A program made the position numbers and the translations under genes. Below are positions 1 through 11,764 of a stretch of DNA of 64,000 nt, in pieces. The notes below the pieces were generated by a model that was not told where the DNA came from, did not search any database, and saw only the letters and a list, made by a program, of their open reading frames with translations. Within the stretch, counting starts at the first letter, position 1. The number at the start of each line of letters is the position of its first letter. This stretch comes from Loxodes magnus. Lineage: Eukaryota > Ciliophora > Karyorelictea > Loxodida > Loxodidae. The DNA lies in the NCBI GenBank assembly GCA_946699065.1, contig CAMPDV010000448.1, forward strand, positions 62,001-126,000, read 5' to 3'.

Positions 1-1371
1 CTAATTATTATCTTCATGGCACCTTTCACAATTTTATATTTCTAAGCTACATAATTTACAAATATTATCTTTATCTATGTCTTACTCATATTCTGAGCAT
101 TAATCTATGCAGTCATTTTTAGATAATTTCTTATTACAAAACTAGCAAATATTTTAAGTATCATAGTAATAGTTCTTAGAGCACTCATCAACACATAGAC
201 CGGATTATACTAACTTAGTTGAACATTTAGTGCAAGTTAGTTGATCAGAACAAGTTGCACAATCGTTAAGATAGCTAGAACATAAGGAGCAAGTATTACT
301 CTTAAGGAAAAATCCTATATCACATTTATTGCATATTGTTCCAGCTAAATTGCATTAAAGACAGTTAGGAAGTACTCTATTACATAGTTCACACTTATAA
401 TCCTCATCCTTGTCTTATTGACTGGAAGAGCAATTAGTTTAGCAAGTTCCATCTAATCTAAGATTATAATGTGCTTAACAAGATAAACAAGTTGAGCCAT
501 CAGTACATGTTTAGCAGTTAGCCATGGTTTATTAGCACTATTAACATTTAATAGGATTAACACTTGTTCTTCAAGAATCAGAGTTACACTTGCAAGTAAA
601 GTCATTAATATCTAAATATCAATTTACTCTGCAAGTTCAGCAATTATTTGGTCCAGTACTCTAACAAGCTTAGCAATTAGGATCGCAATCATTAATGCAT
701 GAATCTATCAAAGGAGTAGTACAATAACCTTTTGAGCAACTTAAAACACAGGGACTTTATTAAGCGAGATAGATAAATTCTTAATTAGTAAATTATTTAT
801 TATACCCTCAAAATCTTAAGTCTATCATTCATCCGAAAAAAGGATAGTCTGCATATTTTAAATCCCTTTCAATTCTCATAATAGATAAAGAATCTAAATA
901 CATTCAACCTGAAGGATAGATTGTTGTTACACAATTGAAAGTGGTTTATTAATAGTATTGCATACTACTACATCATGATAAACTCGGCTAGTTAGTTAAT
1001 TGAAAAAGATTGAAGTATCAAATATTACATCCAAATTAATGGTTAATATCCAAATATCAAGTTTTTGAGTATGGAAAATCCCAAGAAATTCAATTAACCA
1101 CTCTGGTTTACAACACTTCAAAAGCCATTAAGATGTTTCCTGTCTAAAACTCTATAATACTATAATAATTACTTTCGCAGGTTTTAATTTTAAATCAACC
1201 TGTTACAGCTCACGAAGTTTATGAATTTACACTAGGATCGTAATAAAATTAAGCAAAAGTAACGGTGACTGCAGTGCCAGTGAACTCTTGAGGAGTAGTC
1301 TAATCGATGAGTTAGTAATATTAAGAATAAGTTTGCTATAGATATATTAAGGTAATTAGAATCATCTACAT
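1..1371 (-). CDS. Secreted LamG-like / furin-like Cys-rich repeat protein (3' end outside window)
   Basis: The frame is open for 457 codons with TAA/TAG as Gln and TGA as Trp, and runs off the left edge. A short hydrophobic N-terminus (about residues 3-10) is consistent with a signal peptide. Residues ~30-205 resemble a LamG/jelly-roll sandwich, with a W-A-V-T-G-W-F strand early and an F-G-W-M-I-D-L-R-F-W motif late, as in the G-x-I-D-x-x-x-W signature. From ~207 onward the protein is dominated by CxxC pairs spaced like furin/growth-factor-receptor repeats. Ciliates carry many such surface or secreted proteins. The ATG at 1371 is followed by TAG and a second ATG, so the protein may start at either; an earlier in-frame start is not excluded. 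The ligand is unknown and the missing C-terminus may hold a membrane anchor. Confidence 0.82.
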
Positions 1372-3242
1372 TTTTAAAATAAGTAAGACTATTTAAAATT
1401 AAATAATTAAAGAAATTTACTCTAGTACTGTTATATCTGAATTTACACAAAGAAATTATATACTTTAAATCAAATTTATTTTAATACATATTGTCTAGCA
1501 TTTATTTCCTTTCTCTTAAACCTTTATTCATTGCCAATAGAAAAGATTTACATTTTTAATATTTTCCATTAAATTAGTTACTATCTTATAAAGCTAACTA
1601 AAGTTGTATCAAATGTAAGCAAGATTTTATATATTCAAGCAACATGTTTCTACTAATTTTTTTGGAGATTTTTTAAGAAGAGATTGACTGATTGATGAAA
1701 GCCTTACCAAACAAGAGCCTAATAATATTAACTATTTAAAATATAAAATTTAATTTCAATCATTTAAAATTGTTTATGACGCACTGACATCACAAATGAA
1801 TCCAAATAGCTGCATAGGTGGTCAAGTCCTCCTGGGTTCATATATTATTAAATTAAATTAAAAGAATAAAAAAGACTAAAGGCGAAGTCAAATAAATTTA
1901 ATTTAGCTTACAGTAAAAAATATTAAAAAACCTTTTGAGTTTTTTATTTTAATATTTTTTGTTTCTTTTCTATGCTTTTAAGCAATTTATTTGTGCTTAG
2001 TTGAAGATGTTTTGTACTTTTTATTTTTTAATTAGACTATTTCTTAAAAATTATTTTGTAGAGTTAAAATGTCTAATTTATCTTTATTTATAATTATTTA
2101 TTTTACTTATTTGTATCTTTTTTAAGGTCTTTATATTCAGATTCTTATTCTTTGCTTATTTTCCTTTTATCATTTTATTTTGGATTTATTATTTTAAAAT
2201 CTTCAAGATTTGATACTGAGATAGACTTACATTTTTCTATTGAAAACTTTAATTAACTAGAAAGCATTAAAAGCTTGCTTTTTGTTGACTTTTATAGGAT
2301 ATAAAAGAATTTTTATTTAAAGTTTCTTTTGTTCATTTTAGTAGACTTACTTTCTAATAATTTTAGATTTCTTTATAAATTGCAAATTATATTCAAATCT
2401 CTTAGATAACTCATAATCTTATTTTACGCAATTCAAATTATATTATTTATGTGTGCTGATTGCATAAACTCTCTTACAAAATCAGCAGCAAAAGTGAGAA
2501 AAAGAAAGAGAATTAAAATATGATTAGCTTTATAGTTATAATGATTATGATACAATAAATTAGCGCTTTCTTTAAAGTAAAGTATTAATCTAAGTATCTT
2601 CCAATAGATCATTACTTTTATTATTTTCTTTTAACTATACAAACTTATTTCTTTAAAGGTCTTTAGCAGCTGAAAGTTCGAAAAGATAATGAATAAGTAA
2701 GTCAATTTTTTCTGAAAAGCTGAAGAGAGATTACAATTGTTTAATTTTAAAATAATCCTTGCAGTATAAAGCAGTTTCTAATTTTTCTTGATATCTGATC
2801 TCTTAAAGCTAAACGCACTTTAATAAGTATATAAATGAAGATTCGAAATTGAAAGGTCAATTGATCAACTTAAAAATTGGAAGTCGAAAAATTTACTTAA
2901 AAAAGCTTATATCATTAATAAAAAACTTAATTGATATAACAGAATAAAGAATAAAATCAGAGAATATCATTTTGAAAATCATTTTTAGCATTAAAATACC
3001 AAATATCCGGTCTACCTAAAATATATAAGCAAAACCTCGTTTTAAATGATAAAAGTTATCGAAATAAAAATAATATCACTAATTTACTGAAAATAAAACG
3101 AAATTAAAAAATTATAAAAAGAAACAGAATTAGAAAACTAAGAAACAAAAATTATATTAAACAAAAATAGCACGGGATGCAAACTAAACTTTTCAGAAAT
3201 AAAAAAGATAAATTAATAAAAATTGAATTATTAGATAGAATT
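1372..3242. other. AT-rich intergenic stretch
   Basis: No gene could be supported. A GC-richer island of about 80 bases near 1775-1840 matches no RNA family I recognise. From about 2170 to 3049 one forward frame holds few TGA codons, but it contains no Met at all, which argues against a gene. Confidence 0.5.
1915..1960. repeat. Perfect 14-bp inverted repeat (hairpin)
   Basis: The arms at 1915-1928 and 1947-1960 are exact reverse complements (AAAAAATATTAAAA and its complement) around an 18-base loop. It may be a terminator-like or cruciform structure, but in DNA this AT-rich chance is also possible. Confidence 0.5.
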
Positions 3243-3254
3243 ATATAGGAACTA

Positions 3255-4223
3255 TATAAAAAAAAATATGGTAGAAGGTTTCAAAAAGGGCTTCTATACC
3301 ACCTCTTTCTAAGCTAAAAAGGAAGAGAGGAAGCAGGAAACCTAAATTTCTAAACACCACACGTCATCTTCCAAAACCAAACCTTCTTCTTAAACCATAT
3401 AGGAGCAACTCTAAACAACACCCCCCAGACAACCCTAGAAACACTAACATGCAACAATATCGACTGAGGACCTTCCCAAGAAGCAAAAGATTAGTAACTT
3501 TCAGGACTAGATTAGGACATTCAACCCCTACATGGACCTCGGAGATCTCAATAAAGAACAAATCTTAGGAATGACGAAGGAGGAAATGGCTAAGCTTATC
3601 TTAGCATTAATAGGAAAAAATAAAGACCTGGAAAAACAGATTGAAGAACTAGCTCAAGAATAGCAAGAGCATTTAGAAGATGAGGAAACCCATGCTCCTA
3701 GAAACAAAAACTAAGCTGCCATGAATATTCGAATTGACGAATTCGACAGGCAGTTGGAATAGCTATATGATATGAACGAGAACATGCACATCAAGCTAGA
3801 GAAAATTGAAAACAATATTAACCTTAAAATGGAGAATATCAAGAATGATATCAAGATCTAGACAGCACACTCCGTTCCAATGGAGTTGGAAGAGGTCTAG
3901 AATAAACAAATTGAATTAACTAAAGAAAGATACTTTAAGAAAAAATGCTTTATCTGTGGAAGAATAAACCATCTCTGAAGGAAATGCAGATAAAGAAAAG
4001 AGATACAAAAGAAAATTTGAAACGAACTAACCTAATTCTACCCAACTAGCAGTGGGAATATTTACAGGAAGAAAAGCAATATTCGGAGCAATCCACTGCG
4101 AAGACTTGAAAGTGACTGGAGGAACAGACCACCAAGAGTTCAAGTACCTATCAGTTGGATAGGGAGTAGGAAACTATTAAGAAAACAATCCCTTCTCTGA
4201 ATAACTTTAATTTAATTTAATTA
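3255..4223 (+). mobile_element. Zinc-knuckle single-ORF retroposon, copy 1, with 12-bp target duplication
   Basis: The element is bounded by ATATAGGAACTA at 3243-3254 and again at 4224-4235. It consists of a 13-base leader, one complete 311-codon reading frame and a 23-base TTTAATTTAATTTAATTA-like tail. No reverse transcriptase or terminal repeats are present. The target duplication, very short leader and simple 3' tail fit target-primed reverse transcription by a LINE-type enzyme acting in trans. Related copies lie at 10.8, 14.1, 17.5 and 56.2 kb. Confidence 0.75.
3268..4200 (+). CDS. Gag-like protein with coiled coil and CCHC zinc knuckle, 310 aa
   Basis: One uninterrupted frame runs from ATG to TGA. 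The N-terminus carries the family signature G-F-Y-T-T-S with many Lys. A Glu/Lys/Gln-rich, probably coiled-coil segment covers about residues 110-220. A retroviral-type zinc knuckle follows at C227-x2-C230-x4-H235-x4-C240, and the C-terminus is basic. Such proteins bind nucleic acid as retroelement Gag/ORF1. In-frame TGA encodes the Trp after the knuckle His, the position where the copy at 14.4 kb has TGG. The region is clearly more GC-rich than its flanks. The frame lacks any interruption despite no linked polymerase, so the copy is young or maintained. Function beyond nucleic-acid binding is inference. Confidence 0.8.
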
Positions 4224-4235
4224 ATATAGGAACTA

Positions 4236-6262
4236 AAAGATAAATCAATAAAATGTTTTAAATAAACATCAACATCTAAAAATAAAATTTTATTCATTCT
4301 AATGAAAGTTAAATTTATAAAAATTTAATTTGATAAATAAAGCTTTAATTTTCTTACAACACTAGATATAATTATAATTGAAATTATATTAATTTTCTTT
4401 TAATACTCAAATAAAGATTAACTTATCAAAGAGATATCGATTATAATAATTTAATTTGTACATACATTTAATAAAACTAACTTAGTATATCCATCTAATA
4501 TTTTAATTGTGTTATTTTAAATTAAAACATCTAGTTATTATGTGCTTTCTAGTTTATTTAACTTTTAAATGTTAAAAGGCTGCTATTATGAAAAAATTAC
4601 ACTATAACTATTTATTCTTTTTAGCAAACTAAAACAAATTTAAAAGTAATATAATTACCTAATATCTTAACTTTAGGATATGAATTAAGATAGTTTAATT
4701 AAAAAACATATTATTGCAAATACCTTCCACTTTATATATTTCTTTCAGCCAGCTTAGTTTCAATAGAAATTGCTTTAGTCCTAAAACTTTATTCTAAATG
4801 CTAGATTAAAAAAATGTTAGAATGCTAAATAATTTAACTCTTAAGTAGAAGTCAGAAGCGAAAATGAAAGCTTTAAATAAAATAATGAAAAATTTGATTA
4901 GATAACTTGATACTTGAACGTAAAATAAGAAAGAATAAAAAGAGAAGCTTATTTACTTCATGTATACTTTGCTGCTTATCTCTATTTGATATTCTATAAG
5001 TTCTAATAAATTAAGTTCTAAGGATTATTCTATTATAAGATAATTTCTTAAGTAAGTTCTAAAGGGATTTTTTTAATTAAATTTTAGTTTTAGTTTAATG
5101 ATTTAAATTCCTTTTGAATTAAGTAGAAACATGTGGATAAAATCTTAATAGAATAGTAATACATTTCAAAATTTTAGATGCTATTAAATAGAACTGATAA
5201 AAAAGTAATTAATAACTTCTTTAAGTCATCTACTTTAATATCTTTATTAAATCAAATAAATAGAAAAATTAGATTTAAGAAGTTTAAATAAAGATTATAT
5301 AAAAATAGTTTTTTTCTTAATATTCTAATTTAATAATTTTCTTAAAATATACGCTTATTTTAACTTTTTAAAAATGAAAGGTAGTAAAAATAAAGAATGC
5401 TTAATTGTTGAAATTATTTCTCCCGATTTTTACCTTTTTTTAAATAAGGTCTTTGTTTCTATAACTTTTATTAATTTATTAAAATGATACTCATAATTCA
5501 AATTATTTTGATTGTTTGTAAAATAAAATTGATAAGTTAAAAATGAAAAAATTAGATAATTATGAATAAAGCTTCATTTATAAAATTGTGATTATATAAA
5601 GTAAAACCAAAATAATTTCATTCTTTTTTTTTCTAAAATAGCAAAAAGAAAGCTTGCTGCTTCTAAATATAAAAAATGAAGAGCAAAACAACTAAGATAA
5701 TTAAAAAAATAGATTTGACTGGAAGAAAATAATATAAAAAGATTAATAATCAATTCTAAAATAAAAAATAGGATTTAAATATCCTATAGTTAGAAAATTA
5801 GATTTAAATGCTATAAATTTTGAAGTAATAGCGGCATAAAATAAGCTTTTGTAGTTGATAGAAAACTTCTCTTTATTGGTAAAACATTAATAGATATGAA
5901 TTTTTTAAATTCACAAAATTACCAAAATTGAAGTCACTTTTAATCAATTTTCTTCATAAATATGATTTTTATAAATAGATAACTACTAAAATAAATTAAA
6001 TGCAGTTCACAATAAATTATCTAATATAGCTAAAACAAATTTTATTAGTTGAAAAATAAATAGAACATTTTATAAATATAACTATCTTTAATAAATTTGT
6101 TTTGGAGATTTATACATTTATTTCACATTTATATTTTACCTTTAGTATAATATAACTAATGATAATTTTAAAACCTTATCTAATAGACTTATTTCATTTT
6201 GATAATTTTATTTTTTTAAAGGAAAATTAAGAAGATTAAAAGTTTATGTTTTGCTTTTAAAA
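4236..6262. other. AT-rich intergenic stretch
   Basis: I see no coding signal, RNA gene or repeat in these 2 kb; long A/T runs dominate both strands. Confidence 0.5.
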
Positions 6263-6373
6263 TCACTTCTTCTTGGCTGGGACTCCCTTAGCTGGAGCTG
6301 CTTCCTTCTTTGGGGCAAACTTCTTCTTGGCTGGTGCTCCTTTAGCGGGTGCAGCTTCTTTCTTGGGGGCCAT
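6263..6373 (-). CDS. 36-aa Lys/Ala/Pro tandem-repeat microprotein (linker-histone-tail-like)
   Basis: ATG to TGA encodes exactly two 18-residue units, (M/F)-A-P-K-K-E-A-A-P-A-K-G-(A/V)-P-A-K-K-K, followed directly by the stop. The composition, about one third Lys plus Ala and Pro, is that of histone H1 tails and the N-terminal extensions of some ribosomal proteins. Codons are strongly biased (AAG, GCT, GCC, CCA), unlike neighbouring DNA, which suggests high expression. GC is above 50% against roughly 20% around it. There is no globular domain. A chromatin or nucleic-acid-binding role is inference. It could also be the first exon of a larger gene or a fragment, but the ATG at the very start of unit 1 and the TGA right after unit 2 argue for a complete ORF. 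Confidence 0.7.
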   Translation of the reverse strand: MAPKKEAAPAKGAPAKKKFAPKKEAAPAKGVPAKKK

Positions 6374-6814
6374 TTATTTAATTATTAAGTGAATTAAAAA
6401 ATGTTGTTAAGAGTGTATTTAATTAAATATGTATTTAGGAAGAACTTTAATTATTTAAATAATTAACTTAATATTCTTTCTTACATTCTATTAATATCAT
6501 GCTTTATAGATTAAATCCCATATTGGTTCTGAATATTATAAAAAATATATTCTATATATTCCTTTTTAAACTAGGTATCTATATTAAGCTTTACTATTAT
6601 ATTTTACAAATTATTATAGAAGTAAATTATTTGCAAAGGTGATAGTTAAACAATTTGTTATGTAAATAAAATAGTAAAGGGATAATAAATATTAGAGAGT
6701 TGTATCATTTTAAATAATAATTTAAAAGAAAAATAGATATTGTTATTATACATTCATAGTTTCATTATATAAGAGATATTATTTATTTAAAGGATTCAGA
6801 AAAATTGTTTATAA
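6374..6814. other. AT-rich spacer
   Basis: This is the spacer between the divergently placed microprotein gene and tRNA-Lys. I see no further gene; promoters of both presumably lie here. Confidence 0.4.
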
Positions 6815-6887
6815 GCCGGTTTAGCTCAGTCGGTAGAGCGCCAGCCTTTTAAGCTGGTGGTCAAGGGTTCAAGTCCCTTAGTCGGCG
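6815..6887 (+). tRNA. tRNA-Lys (anticodon UUU)
   Basis: The 73-nt cloverleaf has a 7-bp acceptor stem (GCCGGTT with AGTCGGC), D-arm TAGCTCAGTCGGTAGAG, anticodon stem CCAGC/GCTGG, anticodon TTT at canonical 34-36, and the T-loop GGTTCAAGTCC. A T5 run right after the gene serves as a Pol III terminator. There is no intron. Confidence 0.97.
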
Positions 6888-8316
6888 TTTTTATTAGAAA
6901 TATTATATTAAAATAATGATATAAACATTTATAAAAACTAATTTTACTTCTTTTACATAAATAATAATCTTTACATTCTGAATTTTTTCTATTCTCTTTA
7001 TGAATTACTAAACTAAAGATATTAAGCTTAGTTAATGTTTATTTAGTAAAAGATACAATTAATTACTAATTAATATTAATAACAAACTTATTATTATTTA
7101 TTTCCCTAAGGAAATACTTAATTATATTCCAAATATTTATTAGTAAAGCTAAATTTTAGGAAAGAGAATTATAATATTTTTGCTTTTTAAATCTCTAAAA
7201 AGATTTATTAATAAAAAAGTAATAGATAGAAGTAAGCATTCATTTATAGCTTATTTTAGTTACTTATTTATTAATTTAAACTCTAATTGTATATTTTATA
7301 ATTGTATTTTCCTTTATTAGCAGTTTATTAAGATTTAATAATCTTAGCATTAAATCTCTATTTTAAAATAACTATATAAAGTTATTTAATCTTATCAAAG
7401 AACTTAAAGATAAAGCGAAATTGCTTATAATTTTTAAAATTAGTGTTGGTTTAAACTAAAGATGTTTGATATAATATTTCTTTATCATTATAAAACTTAA
7501 TTCTTTCTTTTAACTTAAAATTTTCTATAGAGATAGCTTAAACATTCTTAATATTGCTAATTATAAAGCTACTATATCATATATCTAAGCCTGTATTTCT
7601 TTCTTAGTTTTACATTCACTAATAGAGTTATATATAAGTGAATATTATGTTTTAAAGCAAAATTTATTAGATTTAGTAGTGAGAATGAAAGAAAATAATT
7701 ATATAAGAATATATAATAAAATAGTTAGATTTGATTTAGTCAAAATTAACTCTTCTGTATCTCTATTTCTTTAAAATGAGACTAAGTTAAATAGTAGAGC
7801 ATGATTTGATAAACCTATGATAAAAGATAGCTGAATTTAACTTCCATAAGAAAAATAAGCTAATAATTAAATTTAAAAAGTAATTTACTTAGATAGATCA
7901 ACTAATTTTATATATAAAACTAAGTTTTGTTTAGCTGGTGTAATCAGGAATTTTTAGATAAATAATCATTATTTATATATTAAGAGAAAACTAATATAAC
8001 CTTAATTTTAATTATTTCAAATTGAATGACAAATTAAAGTTTATTTACTAATTAATTATTTATAAGTTAAGATTTGAGTCAGGATTAAATTTTATTAGCT
8101 GCTTATCATTAATTTAAGAAGCTTTGATTATTTTTTCTCATAAACCATTAAATATTATATGATAATTATACTTTTTAGTAATTTTTTCTTTTTTAGTCCT
8201 CAATAGCTTAGTTTTATGAGATGCAATTTTTTCTATTTCTGTCTTTATCATTCTTTTTTTCATTATAATTTCCTCAATTTATTTTAAATATAAGTATTTT
8301 GCTATATAATTTCATC
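6888..8316. other. AT-rich intergenic stretch
   Basis: No convincing gene. A short Lys-rich minus-strand frame at 8138-8263 (41 codons, ATG to TGA) might be a fragment related to the next ORF, but it is too short to call. Confidence 0.4.
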
Positions 8317-8784
8317 TCATTCACTTTTTATTGAAAATGAGACATAGCCTTAAAGCTAGTTAATAATAAGATAGTTCAAAGCATATTTTATGAAGTTTTT
8401 TCAAAGTAACAATTCTCAGATTTATTCTTATACTTTATTAAGATAATTTCTAAGTTATAATATAAGCTCTTTGCTGTAATGCTTTCCAAATCTAATTTTT
8501 TAAATGAACAATTGGCATTTTGACTAAATAACCTTCGCTTTTGCAAATCTTTACTGCTTTTAGCCAGAAAATTCAGATAAGCAATTCTGTAAAGATATTT
8601 TTTAAATAGATCATTTAGGCTCCTTTTTACGTTTTGGAAATAATTTATTATCCCATTTAGTTTCTCTTTCAGCCTTTAGGTAAATAGAATAATATAGAAG
8701 CTTTAACTCGATCTAAGTATTTTAAGAATATAACTTCTAGCATAAATGCTATAAATTAAATACCGGAGATACTAATTTTTCCAT
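8317..8784 (-). CDS. Possible hypothetical protein, 155 aa
   Basis: ATG to TGA on the minus strand, transcribed away from the DHHC gene. The translation is basic and mixed in charge, with Lys/Glu/Arg clusters around residues 35-60, unlike the F/I/N/K babble of other frames here. It has three in-frame TGA codons read as Trp and several TAA/TAG as Gln. I do not recognise a domain; helical segments are likely. Support is compositional only. A Lys-rich frame just downstream (8138-8263) could be a frameshifted continuation. Confidence 0.33.
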
Positions 8785-9083
8785 TCTTTAATTACTCCCT
8801 TTTGGTGCAAATAAAATATGTGATTTATCATTTCTTTAAAATTAAATTAAATTTGGATTCTATTATCCTTATTTGTTATTAAATATATCACTGATTAATT
8901 TTGGAAACAATTATAATAAAATGCTTCTTAATTACTAGAATTTTCTTGATTGATTAATAAATTACGATGCATTACATTCGAAAATTAAGATAAAAAGCTA
9001 TTAGCTTTTATATTAAATAATTATCGTCGTTCTTTATCTAGTTCTGATTCATTTATGAATGAATTATTTAAAAAGTTTATAAA

Positions 9084-10334
9084 ATGTATTTGATTTTCAC
9101 TGTTAGCTATTCAGCTCCTTTAATCATTTATACGATCCTTAAGTATTTTATCAGCCCAAAAAACAAAAATTTTTTAGGCAAAGCTATAAGCTTGATTTTA
9201 GAAAAAATTCCAAGAAAGATTGAGAATTAAAATCCATTTGGAAAATTTATTAATTGTACTCCTTTATGAGAGAAACTTATCTCAATCTGGAATCGAATTG
9301 GGAAATTATTATGGTATGTTATTATTCCATCGATCATTCTTATCATTAACGTACGTAAAATCAATAGTTTAAAAAAAGGAGGATACTTAATAGCAATTCT
9401 AGTTATTTGGTTTCTATTGTCCTGGCTTTTTTAAATTATTATCGAGGAGGGTCTGAAGAGAATTATGTACTTTTTGATTTTTTTTGGAAACTTAACAGTC
9501 TATTCTTGTTGGGGATTTCCTAGCAAATATTTTTAGTATTACCATTATATTTTAGCAGTTATATTAGTCGGATTTTGTTTATTTTCGTACTGGAAACTAT
9601 AAAGGACTGACCCAGGAAAAAGTCTTAAAGTAAAAAAATGAGAAATGTATTTATTACAGCAACAATTTCCTTATGTTCCTTAAGTTTATGATTCAGGTTT
9701 AAATTGTGTAAAATGTGATTCGGATATTATTGCAAGATCAGAACATTGTAGTATATGTCAAGTTTGTGTATTCCAATATGATCACCATTGTTTTTTTACT
9801 GGAAAATGTATCGGATTTTACAATTTTAAGTGATACTTATTAACATTATTTTCTCATGCAATAACGTGCTTTCTAGGATTTATCTTTGGTATTCTGAACT
9901 TAAATTTTAGTATCTAACCCTTATGAAACTACAAATTTATAAATCACGAAACTGGGGAAATATTTTAGAAGCATTAATGGTTTCTAATAAAAGTAATCTT
10001 TTATATATAGTATATCTTACTAAGAGATGCTCCTTTCTTCTTCTCCGTTGTCTTCTGTGCAATAATTGTCTTTATTCTTTCCTTCTTACTTATTTGATAT
10101 TTGTTCTTGGTGAAACAAAATCTGACAGCTCATGAAAAAGCTACAATAGAGTAAGATAAATTAGCTAAGTTTCACGAAGTTTATAAGTAGGGACTAATAT
10201 AAAATTTGAAAGAAATAATGGTAAGAAAGCCATAGGAAATAGAGTCAAGTTAAGCTTAATAATAGCAAGCTTAGAGTAGCCAAAATTCAAAATATAAGAA
10301 AATTGATAAAAATGATGAAATTGAGTACCCTTGA
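9084..10334 (+). CDS. DHHC-type protein S-palmitoyltransferase, 416 aa
   Basis: This enzyme transfers palmitate from acyl-CoA to Cys thiols of membrane-associated proteins, probably at Golgi, plasma or contractile-vacuole membranes. The catalytic Cys-rich domain spans about residues 205-250, with two CxxC pairs, Y-D-H-H-C at 232-236 (Cys236 being the acyl-carrying residue) and the following G-K-C-I-G-F-Y-N-F. A D-P-G motif near residue 175 precedes it, as is typical. Hydrophobic segments lie at ~1-22, 74-88, 101-120, 129-145, 152-170, 251-271 and 318-343, placing the DHHC loop on the cytosolic side. Several Trp are encoded by TGA, including the one just after the DHHC loop. I take the TGA at 10332-10334 as stop, after a Gln/Lys-rich tail; if it is read as Trp the frame stays open into the downstream AT-rich DNA. 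The start is the first ATG in frame. Confidence 0.92.
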
Positions 10335-10776
10335 GCAAGTTAAACAAACATAAATTATATATTTTTTACTTTTTTAAGAATAATCAGCTATATAAGCAGC
10401 TTAACATTCTATCTATATTAACTCACAAAGGAAATATTAATAATACAATGCTTTATAGGATTACTTGGCCTTAAGTTACTTAAAGATATCAAATGCTAAA
10501 TAATAAGGATTAATCCATAAAAAGATGCTTAGATAGTCAGTTATAATCCATCATTTCATCTAGACTAAATTCCAAAATTATATATAAAACTATAAATAAC
10601 TATGATTATTTACCTAAGCATAAATTAATAACATGATATAAGATAAAATGCAATCATTAGTATCATTTAGATACAAAGTAATTTAAATATCGCTTTATAA
10701 ATATTAAAAATAAAAATGTGGCTTAGCCATTTAAAATACTTTTTAATATAATAAACAATTCATAAATAATAAAAAA
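10335..10776. other. Spacer between DHHC gene and gag-like ORF
   Basis: The DHHC frame remains open here if its terminal UGA is decoded, giving a hydrophobic, low-complexity extension. I regard this as 3' UTR and spacer. No target duplication for the downstream element could be found. Confidence 0.35.
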
Positions 10777-11760
10777 ATGGAAAGATTCAAAAGAGGTTTC
10801 TACACCACCTCCAAAAAGTTGGAGAGGAAACCTGAATCCAATCTTGGATAGTCTTCTTACCCTTAACCCTAACCTTTTTCGTAATTCTAACAACCTGAAG
10901 AGGAACAGAAACAAGCTCAGAAGACAACACATGAGATAACTCCAACCTTAGAAGAGAAGTCCAGAAAGCAGATGAAGTCTGCTCTGTACGAGGAGGTCTC
11001 AAAGTTAAATCCTTCTGGCCAGATGAGCATGGTACAGCTCATCAAAGTGGTACTAAACCTCCAGGAAGAGGTTTAGAAACTGAGAAAGGACAATGAGAAA
11101 CTGATGGAAAAATTCAACCTAGCGGAAGGAATAGAATCCAGACTTATGTCATAAGAAAGAGAACTAAGCGTTTTTTGAAACATATCTTAAGACCAAAGTA
11201 GCTAATCCTAAAATTAGCTTCAGAAACAATCTGATATGAGTATTAGACTGGAAATATTAGAAAAGAAATTAGATGAACAAAGGCGAGATCCAATGATGAT
11301 TGAAGAGACCAATAGGAAGTCTAAGGTTAAACTCCAAAAAGTAGTGAAGAAATGTTACTACTGCAATTCGACAGAACACTTATGAAGGCGCTGCAAGGAA
11401 TTCCAAAATTTCAAGATGTAGAACTGGAATAAATAAAGAACCATACAAGCACAGTAGAGGAAGAAAAAACAAATGTAGTAGAGACAAATAAGAGAAAGAT
11501 TATACTTAAATGAATAAGGATACATTTACAAGAGAAAATTTAATTAGAAATAAGACTAGATCCGGAAATGACAAGAGTAATGGGAGGAGAGAGGAGTAGA
11601 GACATCTAAAACTTTATTTTTAACCCTGGAGCAATCTGGTGTCAAGCATGAAGGGGTGAAAATCCTCGAAAATTGCTAAATTTAATTTATCCTAATGGTA
11701 ACCATCCACTTTCCAAAAAAAGTCGTCACGTCAAAAAATCTGTATGCAGGAACTGCTTGA
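10777..11760 (+). CDS. Gag-like zinc-knuckle protein, copy 2, 327 aa
   Basis: An uninterrupted frame from ATG to TGA. The N-terminus M-E-R-F-K-R-G-F-Y-T-T-S-K-K matches copies 1 and 4. A conserved P-S-G-Q-M-S-M-V-Q-L-I-K block (about residue 85) is followed by a Glu/Lys heptad region, likely a coiled coil. The zinc knuckle is C193-x2-C196-x4-H201-x4-C206, with Trp encoded by TGA after the His. The last ~60 residues, after the basic tail, look unlike the other copies and may be read-through into flanking DNA. The stop is only 4 bp from the stop of the convergent TPR gene. Presumed nucleic-acid-binding ORF1/Gag of a retroposon without its own polymerase. No target duplication was recognised. 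Confidence 0.75.
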
Positions 11761-11764
11761 AATC

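Noticed and set aside
2170-3049. Long forward frame with only three TGA codons
   Set aside because: There is no Met in about 290 codons and no recognisable motif; chance alone allows such frames in this code.
10855-10885. CCCTTAACCCTAACC-like telomeric repeat
   Set aside because: It is short, imperfect and lies inside the intact gag-like ORF; no array follows.
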